A stretch of 64,000 nucleotides of DNA from Pseudopyrenochaeta lycopersici (GCA_003313425.1 NHZP01000041.1:186001-250000), one strand, 5' to 3'. Positions 1 to 11,120 are shown, numbered from the stretch's first letter. Notes: generated by a model from the letters alone, not told the origin. Program-made: numbers and translations.

Positions 1-84
1 TATACCTCTCCAAGCTTCTGGGATCATCACTTAGCAATCTTGGAAACACTTCGCTGTGACTAAACACGTCAAGAAAACTTCAAG

Positions 85-1129
85 ATGGACGCTTTCGAGA
101 AGAAGATCCTGAAGACCTCGCGGGGTTACACTTACACATACTACACGTCCGAAGGCGACAGGTCTCTTCCAGCCCTTCTCTTCCAGCATGGCTGGCCCGA
201 CCACGCCAAGATGTGGAAGGGTATCGCGGAGCGTCTTATTGATACCAAGTTCCCCATCATCATTCCAGATTTACTTGGCTACGACGGCACCGACAAGCCA
301 ACCGATCCAGCCGAGTATAAGTGGGATGCAATGACCAAGGATCTCATTGATATCATCGACACGGAAAAGGTTGACAAAGTAATCTCCATCGGCCACGACT
401 GGGGATCCGTATGTGCCGCTCGTCTCTACAATTACCACCCCAACCGCGTCGTTGGCTGCGTGTTTCTCAATGTCGGCTACTACGAGCCAAGTCGTGAGCC
501 TTTCGATCTTGCGGAAATGATTAAGATGACCGAGCAAGCTTTCGGCTACGGAATCTTCCACTACTGGTAAGCAAATCTGCCGGACTACGCCCGACACGAC
601 CAATTCTGACCTTGTTAGGCACCTCTTTGCCGACCCAAATGGTGGCCAAGTCCTCAAAGACAACGTTGAGCGTCTCTACCCTTGCCTCCATGGCACAGGC
701 GACACGATGAAGCGCTTCTTCTGCGTCCCAGACGCTATGCGTCAGCACCTCACTAACAGCGATCCGGACCCGGAAATCCGCCCTTACGCTCAGGACCCAA
801 AGTTCCGCGAGGAATTCATCGACAGGATGCGCCGTGACGGCTTCGATGCGCCGCAGTGCTGGTATCGCGCCTTTATGGAGCAGCAGTACTCGTGCGATAA
901 GGACCTTCCTGAGGGTAGAAACAAGGTCGATGTTCCGGTATTGTATATTGGAGGGAAGGACGATGCCGCGTGCCGTGCCGAGGCCATGTATCCGGCGATT
1001 CAGCAGGGGTGGTTGCCGAAGTTGGATCAGAAACCCCTCTTGGATGCGGCGCATTGGACGCCATATGAGAGGCCAGAAGAGGTTGCGGGACTTTTCAAGG
1101 AGTGGTTGGGCAAGAATTATGCAAAATGA
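85..1129 (+). CDS. Epoxide hydrolase, alpha/beta-hydrolase fold
   Basis: This is a two-exon gene encoding 330 residues. Exon 1 is 85-566, a 52-nt GT-AG intron spans 567-618, and exon 2 is 619-1129; splicing rejoins the frame through a Trp codon. The protein has the HGWP oxyanion-hole motif (residues 35-38), a nucleophile elbow GHDWGS with Asp105, an acid candidate at Asp275/276 and a C-terminal catalytic His306 in the AAHW context. Asp as nucleophile is characteristic of epoxide hydrolases and haloalkane dehalogenases; fungal members usually open epoxides to diols. There is no signal peptide, so it should be cytosolic. The start has an adenine at -3 (aagATGG). It is uninterrupted and unlike the neighbouring transposon relics. 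The physiological substrate cannot be read from the sequence. Confidence 0.9.
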
Positions 1130-1450
1130 AGTAGCAGACCTGGACATCGTTCGTTTCCCCAACTATTGTTTCGAACGACTGTTCATCGTCCGAACGACGT
1201 TTATGGCCAAGAACTGGTTCTTATTCCAATTAACTAGGTATTTACTATATAAACTATAAAAATCTCGTAAATCTTAGCTATTCCTAATTCCTGCTTTAGG
1301 AAAGTTGTATAGGCAGCGCACAGGCTATACTATATATTATTTAGCCAACCTCTCTTGAATAGGATTTCCTATCCTATTAACGCCTGTATATAAAAATTGC
1401 TCAGTTTATTTGAAAGAAAAATTAGAGCACGCAATCGCTGCTAACTGTCG
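1130..1450. other. Intergenic, nothing recognised
   Basis: This AT-rich spacer lies between the epoxide hydrolase stop and the tail of a hAT remnant. I see no coding potential or clear repeat; the transposon end may lie inside it. Confidence 0.5.
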
Positions 1451-2819
1451 CTACAGTTCTAGTGTTAAGAAACGACTATTAGCCAACTCCCCTACTGCCG
1501 AAGTACTCGAGAAGCTTAGCTGCGTCGCACTCGGTGTCAGCTGCTCGCCACCCTCCTCATCCTCCACTTCGCGGTTGCTCTTATCGTTGCCTAAGGCTGC
1601 TGGCGACCCTAGTGTAATAAGCCCTTGCGCGTCCCAGTTTGCAAGCAGTTCGCTTGCCTCCATTACCTCTACACTCTTACTTTGACGCCGCTTATCAAGG
1701 AGGATACCAGCAAGGGAGAAGACCCTCTCTGGCTCGTCGCTCATAGGTGGGATAGAGAGGATATCAATCGCCATTCGGGCGAGGATAACGGCCACGAACC
1801 TCAGCGGAATGCCAGTACTTGTGTCAGATACAAGGAGAAGCTTAGATATAATACATAGGAAAGAGCTATCAATAGTAGGACCGATAATCACTACGATCTG
1901 CGGAAGCTCCGGAAGCAGAGGAGATATAGGAGAAAGCGGGGGACAGAACAAAAAAAAACGAACACAATCCATCATCAATTTCTGCTAAGCGCATTTGAGC
2001 ATTCCATCTGACAGTATGATCTATCTAGCGTGCGCAGATAGCGAGATACGCTCTACGAGCTGGAGATGACCACATATCCGTTGAGATGTGAATATCGCCA
2101 ATAGCCTCCTGGAGGTTATTTTGAAGCTGTTTCTTGTATTTCTTAAAGTTTAGTTTTAGAAGACGATCAAGGTTTCTTCTACTAAACGGCGCGAGATCGT
2201 CAATCTCTGGATTAACAGACAAGAGTAGTTCATGAAGCTCTGGCCAGCCAATAGCACTCAGAGGGAGTCGTCGTAGTGCGCAGAGAGCTATCATCGCTTG
2301 AATATGTCGTTGTTTGTTGTACGCCTGTCGTAGAACTAATTCCCGAGCGGTATTAGTATTTGATAGAGCAGACTTCTCAATAAGAATCTGGCGGGGATCG
2401 TCGCCTAAAGAAGAGCGCTCTTCTTGAGTCGATTGCTTAAATTCCTTCCATTGTGCCTTATGTTTTGTTTTGACGTGATGCTGAGCGGCCGAAGTATAGA
2501 CAGTATGCCATACTTTAGGCTTTGGTTCATTCGAACAGGAAATGCAGTAATGGAGCGTCTTTTGTCGACGCTTCCCATTTTGTACAACCTCTCCAGTCTG
2601 TGCCTCTGTACCCCTTGCAAGCCGAAAGTATACCCATATTGATTTCTGGGCTATTTGAAGTATAGAGGACTCTGTGGACACGCTGCTAATGGAGGGAGGG
2701 CTAGAGGATGGAAGGATGAGGGTAGAAGGGCCGGATTGTGAGATACAGGGTATAGAAGGAGTAGAAAGAGTATCTAAAAGCGATGACGAGGCTTGGGATA
2801 CAGACATATTGATTAGCAA
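1451..2819 (-). pseudogene. hAT transposase remnant with internal deletion
   Basis: The minus strand from 2819 to 2025 encodes the N-terminal part of a hAT transposase. It has a Ser/Thr/Pro-rich leader, a BED-like zinc finger region (CISC followed by a paired H) and the RNase H-like catalytic start STDMWSSP. The reading frame then runs into a Copia LTR (1822-2013). Beyond the LTR, from 1821 to 1451, the hAT C-terminal dimerisation motif reappears (MAIDILSIPPMSDEPERVFS). Roughly the middle half of a normal 650-750 residue transposase is missing, including the rest of the catalytic core, so the element cannot be autonomous. No convincing terminal inverted repeat pair was found. Confidence 0.75.
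1822..2013. repeat. Solo Copia-type LTR (family A) inside the hAT remnant
   Basis: This is a 192-bp segment with TGTCAGAT at one end and ATCTGACA at the other. Read on the minus strand it begins TGTCAGATGGAATGCTCAAA and matches the segment at 10621-10805 over much of its 5' half. The flanking pentamers (acttg and gtatg) differ, so there is no target-site duplication. Confidence 0.65.
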
Positions 2820-3402
2820 AGTGATGATATTGATACAGAGCTGGATACTCTAATGAGGTGGAGAAGAAGGGATGAGAACTGGGTTGATTGCTCTAGATGG
2901 TCGCGGACCAGTTGTTATAGTTGCGCTGTGGACCAGGGCATGTCTCAGGTGCATGGAAAGTCTAGTTTCATGTACAAAAAGTAAACACTTCATAACACCA
3001 TTACTCACATGATGCCAGCAGTTATGGAGCCAGCTCCATAAAGGCTCAGCGATATCCAAGGTCACGTGATAGGTCAACAGATACTAGTATGAAGGCCTGC
3101 AGAATTTGCAGAAACCTAATCAAAAGATAAGATGGAATTGACCAATCAGAACGCGTGTAGAGTGTAGAGTGCTCTACTCCTCTACATGATAGAAACTTGT
3201 GGAATAGAGTAGAGTAGAACAACCACTATTCTATTCTATTGTGTAGAGTGCTGTAGAGTGGGTGTAGAGTGCTCTACAATGCCCATGTATAGTTAGCCAG
3301 GCCTTCCAAGTAGCAGCAGGACAGTGATAGTAAGAAAATCGCATACCCAGCTTCTCTCGCTCAGCTACATGGCTGACAACATAGTGCAGCTTACCAAATC
3401 AT
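2820..3402. repeat. Spacer with TAGAGTG palindrome cluster
   Basis: At 3155-3280 the motif TAGAGTG/CACTCTA recurs at least six times. The 14-bp near-palindrome GTAGAGTGCTCTAC occurs twice, at 3164-3177 and 3264-3277, exactly 100 bp apart. This resembles the subterminal repeats or ends of a small non-autonomous DNA element, perhaps belonging to the adjacent hAT remnant. There is no coding potential. Confidence 0.5.
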
Positions 3403-4431
3403 TCACTCTTGCTTTGCTCTCCGCTGTCCCTTCTCGAAAACGGCTTTCTTTTTATCCGCCTTGTCTAGCCCCGCCGTAGACTCAACCGTCCCGTCGAATA
3501 TCTTCCTCCATCCTACAGCATTAAGTAACCATATCGTTGAGGAATTTGTTCCCTTCCATACAAATTCATTCTTCCCAATCGCAGGATTTGAAAGGACTTG
3601 ATGAACAACTTTGTGTGCAAAGTCTTCGGGTTTCATACTCTTCTGTGCATGCGCTTGACTTCTCTTCTGAACATCCGCTTCAATATCTACGTAGAGACTA
3701 TCGGGACCGAATGTGATATTGTCAGCGGACATTAGTTTCGTTGCGACCTCGCCCATGAATATTGTCACAACTTTGATGCCAAGAGGGGCGAGCTCAACCC
3801 GGAGCGTGTCAGAGTAGGAAGCGACAGCCGCTTTAGAGGCATTATAAGCCGCGGAGAAGGGGTACGGCAGACGACCGAGGATCGAAGACGTGTTGATTAT
3901 AGTGGGTGGGGCTTGGAATTCAGCTACAGAGGCTAGGAGGAGAGGGACAAAGGCCGTCACCATGTCGAATAAGCCGAAAACGTTAGTGTCATACATTTGA
4001 CGAATGCGGATAGGATCGGCCTCAATAGCTGGAGCCTCGTACACTATCGATTTATCAGAACGAAGCGAGCTGGGACGATTGTTTATGGGAACACATACTT
4101 GTACCAGCGTTGTTGAAAAGCATGTCTAGCTTTCCTCCAGTCCGCTTCGAAATTTCCACCTTCAGTGCAGCAATGCTCTCTGCGCTTGTCACATCAAGCG
4201 GAAATACCTCGATGCCTTTCGATGCAAGGTCCGCAAGTTGCTTGGTCGACCGAGCGGTTGCATAGACCTGCAAGCCTTGTTTCGCAAATTGAAGGGCAAG
4301 TGAGTGGCCTACCCCACCAGGCGAGCAGCTATGATTTGAAAGATGATCAGTTTCAGATCATTTTAACAGTACACTACAAGGGACTCTACTTACCCAGTGA
4401 TGAGAATGGAGCGCTTAGGCGTTGAATCCAT
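3403..4431 (-). CDS. Short-chain dehydrogenase/reductase, Ayr1-like
   Basis: Three exons on the minus strand (4431-4394, 4328-4099, 4043-3403) encode 302 residues. Both introns have GT-AG ends and keep the frame; a codon rebuilt across intron 2 (A|TG) supports that junction. The protein is a classical SDR. The start gives ILITGCSPGGVG, the glycine-rich NADPH-binding loop, followed by the NNAG motif and the active-site Ser with YNASK (Tyr and Lys of the catalytic triad). The overall pattern, including the VYATAR stretch and the LDVTS motif, is closest to fungal 1-acyl-dihydroxyacetone-phosphate reductases acting in ether-lipid and phosphatidate synthesis at the ER and lipid droplets. That substrate is inferred from family resemblance. 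Confidence 0.85.
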
Positions 4432-5081
4432 ATTTGTGTGCGTTAAAACGGAAGTTTGTTAATAAGGTTTATCTCACAAGGCGATGGAGGCGCGTATTCT
4501 GATTTCACTTGAATTTGAATTCTTGGTTTGCAAGTGCAGCTCTGTGAAGTATATAGAACATTTCCTTCTACCCTAGCGCAGCCCTACGTAGTACTTTGCA
4601 TTGACGAGGTGTGCGTAGTTTAGTAATCTGCCTAGCGCAGCGCGGCGAAGACCGGTATTGCCATCAGGGCTCATTTTCACCGTTGCACGCTTTACCGCAT
4701 TCAGAATGTTCTTGATTACTCAACCAATTCTAGGCCGCTAGTTAGTCTCGTGATCACCAGACGTTCCCTATTCGGGGGATAGCCCTGCGCACGCGCCAAA
4801 TCGGGATCCCTCAGGGCAACGTCTAGTGGCTGGTCCATTATTTTTGGCGATCTGAGCCCTGGTTTTTGGTGTAGCTACATACTTGAACTAGCAATAGCAC
4901 AACCACCACATAATGAAACCCTTTTTTCAATCGCAATCGACTCAGCGGGCCCGAAATTACTTTATCCACACTGCGATATTTTATTTCGCTGTGGTGGTGG
5001 CTGAACCGCGTCCGGTGGAAAATGCCATCTGAACACCAGCGTGGGCCAAATGCCCGCCCCGCGCCACCCCCCAACCACGTT
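4432..5081. other. Intergenic with a possible Tc1-like 3' relic
   Basis: No gene is seen. The minus strand at about 4870-4940 resembles the 3' end of the Tc1-like copy at 6560-6610: both contain a gcg(a/t)ttgagg-like stretch followed by a tatgtggttgtg-like stretch. It may be the end of a second, largely lost copy in opposite orientation. The match is short and imperfect. Confidence 0.3.
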
Positions 5082-5305
5082 CTAAATGGCCTTTAATGGA
5101 CTTGGTATCGGTGTAATTGGTTGCGCAGACGGGTCTACAAGCTCATGGAACCCCGTTATAACCAGCGTCTTCCCAAATCCAGTTGAGGCTACCAAGACTA
5201 TGTCCTCTCCGTTGTATAGCTCTGTGAGCGCTTCCTGTTGTTGGGGCCTTAGAGGATGCCCAACAGTCACCTCCAGCCCACATAGACCATAATCCAACGT
5301 CCGTC
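5082..5305 (-). pseudogene. RecQ-like helicase N-terminal fragment
   Basis: The minus strand encodes a short helicase piece containing a Q-motif-like RPQQQEAL and the Walker A sequence STGFGKT, then stops. A complete RecQ-type ATPase needs about 350 residues of motor domain, and here only the first 60 to 70 remain. The apparent upstream part of the reading frame overlaps the left terminal repeat of the adjacent Tc1-like element, so the natural N-terminus is not preserved. It could be a relic of a chromosomal helicase gene or of a helicase carried by a mobile element. Confidence 0.55.
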
Positions 5306-6682
5306 CAGAGTTTGGTACAGTGACATTTGGAAAGTTTTGGTTGCTAAGCGAGATCACACATTACACCCTGCACAACCAGCTCATTTCAACTACTACTCAT
5401 AATGCCGCCACATCGAGAATTTGGTACAGAAATCTCAGGAAATTCCCGCCGAGGGCCTAATTTAACGCCTTTACAGCGGCAAGCAATCATCTCTAAAGCT
5501 GAGGCTGGTGTTTCAGTTGCTGAGCTTGTAACTGAATTCAAGCGTTCACCAAATTGCATCCGCACCACCATCAGGCTTGCTCAAATTCGAACAACACGAG
5601 ATGAAGCTCCTCGATCTGGGCGTCCTCCAGTACTATCGCCTCATCAGAAAAGGATCATCTATCGTACAGCACGCGCCCAGCCTAAGATTGAGTACTCAGA
5701 GCTTGCTCAAGCTAGTGTGGTTATGAACCCAGATGGCACCTCTTCGAAGCCAGTCAGTCGCAGCACATTATATCAGACACTCAAGAGACAAGGCCTTACC
5801 AATTATCGCTGTAAGAAGCGCCTACTACTATCTAAGTACCATGCTCAGCAGCGTCGTACGTTCTGTAGGACCTACTCAACCTTTTAGTGGCGCCGCCGCA
5901 CTCTCAAGTTCTCAGATGAGTGCTCAATTTCAAAAGGGCTTAGGCAACAACCAAGAGTGGTGCTTTCGATTTCCATGGGAGCAATGGAATAAAGAGATGA
6001 TTACTCCAATTAGTGCTAGTAGGAGGCCTGCGCAGATGGTGTGGGGCGCTATATGGCTTGATGAATGAGGGCAGCCAATGAGGAGTAGGCTTGTCATAAT
6101 GGAGCGCAATCCTAATGCTCCACGAGGTGGCTACTCTACTGAAAGTTACATTCAAGCCTTGACAGAGGGCCTCTTACCTGGCCATCGGCCTTCTCAGCTC
6201 TTTATGCAGGATAATGCGCGCATCCATACATCAAGAAGGGCAAGGAGCTGGCTAGCTGAGCAAGATATCAACACCATCATCTAGCCACCTTACTCACCAG
6301 ATCTCAACCCAATTGAGCACCTCTGGTGGCATCTCAAGAAGCGCATGAATCGATTCTACCCTCAATACAATAGCTATAGCGCAGCTGAACAGGAGTGGGA
6401 TGGTTTTTGTAAGGCCTTAAAAAGATGCTGGAGTATACCAGGCAGGCTCATCAAGTCACTAATCCTGAGTATGCCACGCAAAATTCACGCCTGCAAGAAA
6501 GCGCATGGCTGGCAAACAAAGTATCGACAACCTACCTATCTAATCTACTCAAAAAATCGAGCTATTTATCGCGTTTGAGGCTATTTTTCTATGTGGTTGT
6601 GATACAGGTGTGCTGTTGGTGATGGGCGGGGCGAGCTTGGCAACCAAAACTTTTAAAATTAGTACTGTATCAGAAAATTTAA
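5305..6682 (+). mobile_element. Tc1/mariner-like element with terminal inverted repeats
   Basis: Imperfect terminal inverted repeats of about 45 bp flank a transposase pseudogene. The left repeat lies at about 5307-5352 and the right at about 6633-6680. Both contain a TACAGT-type outer part and the shared inner core AAAGTTTTGGTTGC. The exact outermost bases and the TA duplication are not certain because the ends have diverged. Confidence 0.7.
5402..6578 (+). pseudogene. DD34E Tc1-like transposase, broken
   Basis: The translation starts at an ATG at 5402 with a paired helix-turn-helix N-terminus and a GRPP-like hook (about residue 75). The catalytic residues remain legible across frames: Asp in SDECS, Asp in MQDNARIH, and Glu in SPDLNPIEHLW, spaced 34 residues from the second Asp (DD34E). 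The gene is interrupted by TAG at 5885-5887, a frameshift near 5940, TGA at 6066-6068 and TAG just before the PPYSPD motif. The nonsense codons are all explicable by C-to-T changes, consistent with RIP. It cannot make a functional transposase. Confidence 0.8.
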
Positions 6683-7665
6683 GGCTCGTACTCCGAAGAA
6701 ACTATAAATACGCTCCAAGGTAACCCCAACTTAGATTGTGAGATCGTGTTCTAAGCGTTACGTGCTCCTTGAATAGAAAACCAAGATGCTACACCTACCT
6801 CTCTTCCAAACGATTAGAGCGGGAAGGAAATGGGCAGCGTGACACGTTTGCGATGGAAACAAAGTTGACGCCATTTCCTCCCTTGTGACCTTTGTTCTCC
6901 CGCCAAGCTCCTGACCCGCAGCTAGAGCGCCATCACAGCCAAATGATGGAACGCTTTGGAGCTGGATAATGCTGGAGGGCAAGAGAAGAAGTATAATGTG
7001 AGTAGCAATCATAAGGGACAAAAGAGATGAATGTTAGCGTTCGCTACGTCGAAGATCTCATTTCAAGCTAATCTAAATCGTGCATGGCGTTCCGCATTTT
7101 GACCAAGGCGTCCCAGGGAACGGCAAGAAGAAAAAGCACAGAATGTACAAGATAATCCGGGAGTTAAGTGCCAACGCGGTTGCTGCTACCGCGCACTCCG
7201 TATTGTCAATCCATTGATGCTAATTCGTGGGGAAAGAAAATAGCACGAAACGACACGTTAGCCATACTGTCACGCATCAAGAAAAACGTATCCGAATCTC
7301 CACTTTCCCCTCACGTCCCGTAAACTTTGCTGCGCGAGCGATCAATCCATTCGTGCCTGAGAAAGCACTGGAACTGCCTCGCCGCTTACCGAGGTCCGCG
7401 ATAGGCTCGGAAAAATTATCCGAAAGGCAGAAATTGGGCTCCAAACCGGCTAGCTGGTTCTAGCATTCCCACGCTTTCTAGTTTCCGTGACGAAGTGATC
7501 CTGCTCCCACCCCCCGGGTTTGTGCCCCACCGGGTTCCGGCTGGAATCACCGTGTCTCCATTCTCCACATCACCTCGTTAACCCTACATATCTACATCCA
7601 TTTTATGGCAAAAGAGCTGCTACTCCCAACCCTTCTCTTCATACATGCCAAAAAATTGTTCATAA
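6683..7665. other. Intergenic, nothing recognised
   Basis: Mixed-composition DNA with only short open frames and no domain I recognise on either strand. It could hold promoter sequence or very old repeats. Confidence 0.4.
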
Positions 7666-7668
7666 CGC

Positions 7669-7762
<94 letters not shown>
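7666..7762. repeat. (CG)n(TG)n microsatellite
   Basis: About 16 bp of CG repeats passes into about 80 bp of nearly pure TG repeats with one cytosine interruption. Alternating purine-pyrimidine tracts of this kind are the classic Z-DNA-forming sequence. Short open frames here (poly Val-Cys or His-Thr) are artefacts of the repeat. Confidence 0.95.
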
Positions 7763-7766
<4 letters not shown>

Positions 7767-7857
7767 CATTATGGCCATGCACCCTGAGGGTATGGGCCGT
7801 TACTAAATTACATCTTACACGGCTTATTCTTTCCATTTCAGAAGCCAGCCATGAGAC

Positions 7858-8320
7858 CTGCTCACCCATTGTCTAACACCATGCTTAACAGAAGAAATGA
7901 AGAGAGATTATACAAACCTGAGAGAGTGTGTATGCCTGATCGATAATCCATCCATAACCTGCTTGTTCGCCAGTACCCTTGAGAAGCGCCTCCCCAGCTA
8001 CTATTACTGACAACTGCAATAGCTGCTTCCCTCGGGCTATAATCGCTATGATCAGTCTGGCGTACTGTACGAGCATTTTGAGTGCGTAGGTAATGAGCAG
8101 CGCATTCTGGGTAGCAGTTGCCATCGGACCGGACACGCGTAGATAATTTTCCTAAAACAGCGGTTAAAACAGCTGAGATTGCGGTAAAATCACTAAATAC
8201 TATGAGAACTGGCCATGACCGATGACCGCGTGGCTGCGGTCATGTAGACTAGATGCGATTGTTTACTTACAAAGCAGTCTGTGATCGCGTCTTCGAAACG
8301 GGTTTGTTCGTCCGGAGAAG
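7858..8320 (-). pseudogene. Possible spliced gene remnant, function unknown
   Basis: On the minus strand an open frame ends in a donor at 8270 (GTAAGT). A 119-nt intron with acceptor TTTTAG at 8152 joins it to a 78-codon exon (8151-7918), which ends at another donor (GTTTGT, 7917). The joined peptide reads DEQTRFEDAITDCF and then a long, mostly helical, Ala/Ile/Leu-rich stretch. A third exon may begin near 7857. I do not recognise the family; the length and helical character would suit an N-terminal domain of a larger protein whose remainder is gone. The upstream exon has stops, so the locus is probably broken. Confidence 0.25.
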
Positions 8321-8468
8321 CTTAGATCTAATTCCATTTCTGTCGAGAGAGATGGCTATTGAGAACAACCACTACGGGTCGGCAGATTGCGACGAGAAAC
8401 GCTTCAGTACCAACTAGTCGCCAGTCGTCAGTACACTGGTTTAGTCCGAAACATGCCTAATAAGCGGT

Positions 8469-8652
8469 TGTCGCACTGGACGTGCTAAAATGATGAGAAG
8501 TCAAAATAATTGATAATGAGCAGAAAAGTTGTATTGTGTGTGTATTGTGTCTTGGTCTTATAAACCTGACCCCGCACGTCTGAGATTATATGGCAAGATT
8601 ACTAATGCAGTTCTTCCTCAGGTTCCCTGAGATGATGCCTTGGCCTGCGACA
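8469..8652. repeat. Solo Copia-type LTR (family B) with 5-bp TSD
   Basis: This 184-bp element begins TGTCGCAC and ends TGCGACA. It is flanked on both sides by GCGGT (8464-8468 and 8653-8657), a perfect 5-bp target-site duplication. It is closely similar to 20265-20451. No internal retrotransposon sequence remains, so it arose by LTR-LTR recombination. Confidence 0.85.
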
Positions 8653-8657
8653 GCGGT

Positions 8658-9376
8658 TAATCTGGGTAGTGTGTGTGTGCCAAGTGGTTACACCCGAGCT
8701 TTGTACTACAATACAGTATCGCGGGCCCTCGCTGCTGTGCTTGTAGATCTAACAGCATACTCTTTCCAGGCACGCACCTTGTATCTGACACCTCTACCTA
8801 ACGGCCCTACTAAAGCTGCAATTTTCTATGCTAGCTAGTCAGCACAAAATAGGGGTATCTGCGACAAATTCGAATAACTTATTAAGAACGATTCTGTAAA
8901 AGTCAAAGTATAGCCAGAAAGTCTTCAGGTAACACCTCATGCATAAAAAAATCTCTAACGCGGCTAATGCTGCGCGAGATTTCCCTAAACTTGCAGAACA
9001 GCGTCCGCAACTGATTACTCGTCACTTTGAGCGATTATGTCTCTCTTCCTTCCTTCCAAGATTTGATGGATTGGGGATATCGCGTCGTGGAGCTTTGCGG
9101 CACGTCGCGCGACGCTCGAAAGATGCTTTCATAAATGTTGTAGATCGCAGCAGCGTCTCAATAGCGTAGTGACTTGTCAACTTTGAATGATTACGATAAT
9201 CCTGTCTTCCCACGGGAGAGATCCGATAACAAATTGTTGCAACGTTAATATGGGATGGAAGGTGGAAATGGGTGTGATAATAGCAAAGGTGCGTATTTCG
9301 GTAGCGTGCGCACTTTACTCCGTCATAGTTCATGTTGTTGGGCTTATGAAAGTGCAGATAATAGAGCATAAATTCA
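8658..9376. other. Intergenic, nothing recognised
   Basis: There is no coding region I can support and no clear repeat. It includes the 3' flank of the NmrA-like gene on the minus strand. Confidence 0.4.
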
Positions 9377-10306
9377 CTACGTAGCCAAAGGTTTGAAAGG
9401 GATGCGGCCAGCTTTTATTGTCTTTGATATGCTTGCGGCTGGTCGACCAAGTATTTCTGGAATTGAGTCTGTAATCCGGTCGTAATCGCCAGCTCCATGA
9501 AGCCTGGCCATCGCGGCGATATGTCGGTAGACGTGGTCAGGAATCCGACCTTCCTTGAACGATTCATTTTTCCAAGTTTCCAAGGAAACCTCGACGTAAC
9601 GGACAGGACGACCCAGTACAGAAGAATACTCCTCGACGAGGTCGTACATGCTGGCGGAACGCGGTCCAGTCAACTCTACTGTCTTTCCAACGTATTTGAA
9701 AGGCTCGAGGAACATCGCAGCAGCGACTTCTCCAACATCATTCGCGGCTACTGGGTTCGTGCGGCTTCGTCCAAATGGTAAACGGATTGTTCCGGAGTCT
9801 TCAATGGACTTGGCGGCTAGTCCCCAAAACAGAGGGTTCTCCTGGAACACTGTAGGACGTAGATGTGCCACAGGGACGCCAGACCAATTGAGCACCTGTT
9901 CGCCCAACCAATGAAGTCTCTGCTGCGGTGATTCGGTGACATGGGTAAGATCCATACTCGAGACAGTCATCTGGGACAGGTTAATGAGGAGCTCGAGGCC
10001 GGGATTGGCTCTTGCAGCTGCCGCCATTACCACCGAGGCCTCCAGAAAGTCAGACGCAACACTAGTACTGAAGAACACGAGCCGACAGCCCTCAACGGCT
10101 GGTAGGGTCTCTTCCGATTTCGTAAGATCAGCGATAATGACTTCAGCACCCAGCTCGCGAAGATGCATCGCGCGTTCATCATCCTGACGGACCAGCGCGC
10201 GCACCGGCAAGCCAGACGCTCGCAGGAGTTCCACGACACGCTTCCCAACACTACCGACTCGACCCGCAGCCCCTGTGACCAATACTGGAGCTGTAATCGT
10301 TGACAT
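9377..10306 (-). CDS. NmrA-like NAD(P)-binding protein
   Basis: An intron-free minus-strand gene of 309 residues. The N-terminus VLVTGAAGRVGSVG carries the GxxGxxG dinucleotide-binding loop of an atypical short-chain dehydrogenase, followed by VRALVR and the acidic IIADLTK that normally contact the cofactor. The later HLRPTVFQEN and NPVAANDVGEVAAAMFL segments are typical of the NmrA/HSCARG and NAD(P)H-dependent quinone-sensor group. The Tyr-xxx-Lys catalytic pair of classical SDRs is not evident, so it may be a redox-sensing regulator rather than an enzyme; this is inference. The ORF is clean with no RIP-like stops. Upstream (10307-10620) is ordinary intergenic DNA. Confidence 0.82.
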   Translation of the reverse strand: MSTITAPVLVTGAAGRVGSVGKRVVELLRASGLPVRALVRQDDERAMHLRELGAEVIIADLTKSEETLPAVEGCRLVFFSTSVASDFLEASVVMAAAARANPGLELLINLSQMTVSSMDLTHVTESPQQRLHWLGEQVLNWSGVPVAHLRPTVFQENPLFWGLAAKSIEDSGTIRLPFGRSRTNPVAANDVGEVAAAMFLEPFKYVGKTVELTGPRSASMYDLVEEYSSVLGRPVRYVEVSLETWKNESFKEGRIPDHVYRHIAAMARLHGAGDYDRITDSIPEILGRPAASISKTIKAGRIPFKPLAT

Positions 10307-10620
10307 GGTAATGTCTTGTAGGGAGTCTGCTGATAGCTAGGAAGCCGTATAACAAAAATAAAGCGAATTCTGTGACCAGGGTGTTAGAACTCTCTCTACT
10401 TTTCTGTCTTCTCAATGCAGGCTAAATAAGGCTTCAAACTGGAGGCGATGTGGCACAATTTAGTATTAGGGTGGTAAGTAAAATCCCAAATCATCCAATT
10501 ACTAAATGAGTCTGCGCTGTGCCGAGGCAGCCTCTGATTAATAAACTATTAATGAACAATACCCTATTCTTGCTACATTGAACTAACAAGTTCGCGTCGG
10601 ACCGATTGAAGGTGTGCTAT

Positions 10621-10805
10621 TGTCAGATAAAATGCTGAAATGCGCTTAGCAGAAATTGATGATTGTAATAATAGATTATGTGTTGACCATGATTGTATTC
10701 ATTTTCGTGTTTTATCTGCTGTTCTCTTGCCTTTTATACTTCCGGAACTTCCGTCGTATCGGCCCTACTACTGACATTTCCTGGTAGAGTAGCATGTATC
10801 TGACA
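10621..10805. repeat. Solo Copia-type LTR (family A)
   Basis: This 185-bp segment runs from TGTCAGATAAAATGCTGAAA to a terminal TATCTGACA, with a TATA-like ttttatac inside. Its first 50 bp match the LTR embedded in the hAT remnant at 1822-2013. No 5-bp target duplication is visible (gctat against atact). Confidence 0.65.
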
Positions 10806-11120
10806 ATACTATAGTCCTCTAGCTTTGTTACCTAAAATGCTTAATGTGAACCCTCCAATAATAATCTATAATCTTAGATTTATTCCTATAAGATATCTAG
10901 TATATAAGAGCTAGTTTAGGTAAGTAATTAATAAAACTATGAAATTCCACCTTAACAAATAAATGTTCTATATAGGTAAGGTCCTAACAAGTAAATTAGA
11001 TACCTTCTGCTCTAAGTAAGAAGTAGTTTTCGTATAGTTTGTTCTCATTAGTTAGCCTTATATTGTGTGTATAATTCCCTAAGCTGATCTTTTTCATCTA
11101 TTATATAGCTGTATGTACTA

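Noticed and set aside
7520..7876. Long open frames rich in Val-Cys or His-Thr
   Set aside because: They are produced by the dinucleotide microsatellite and have no start or domain support.
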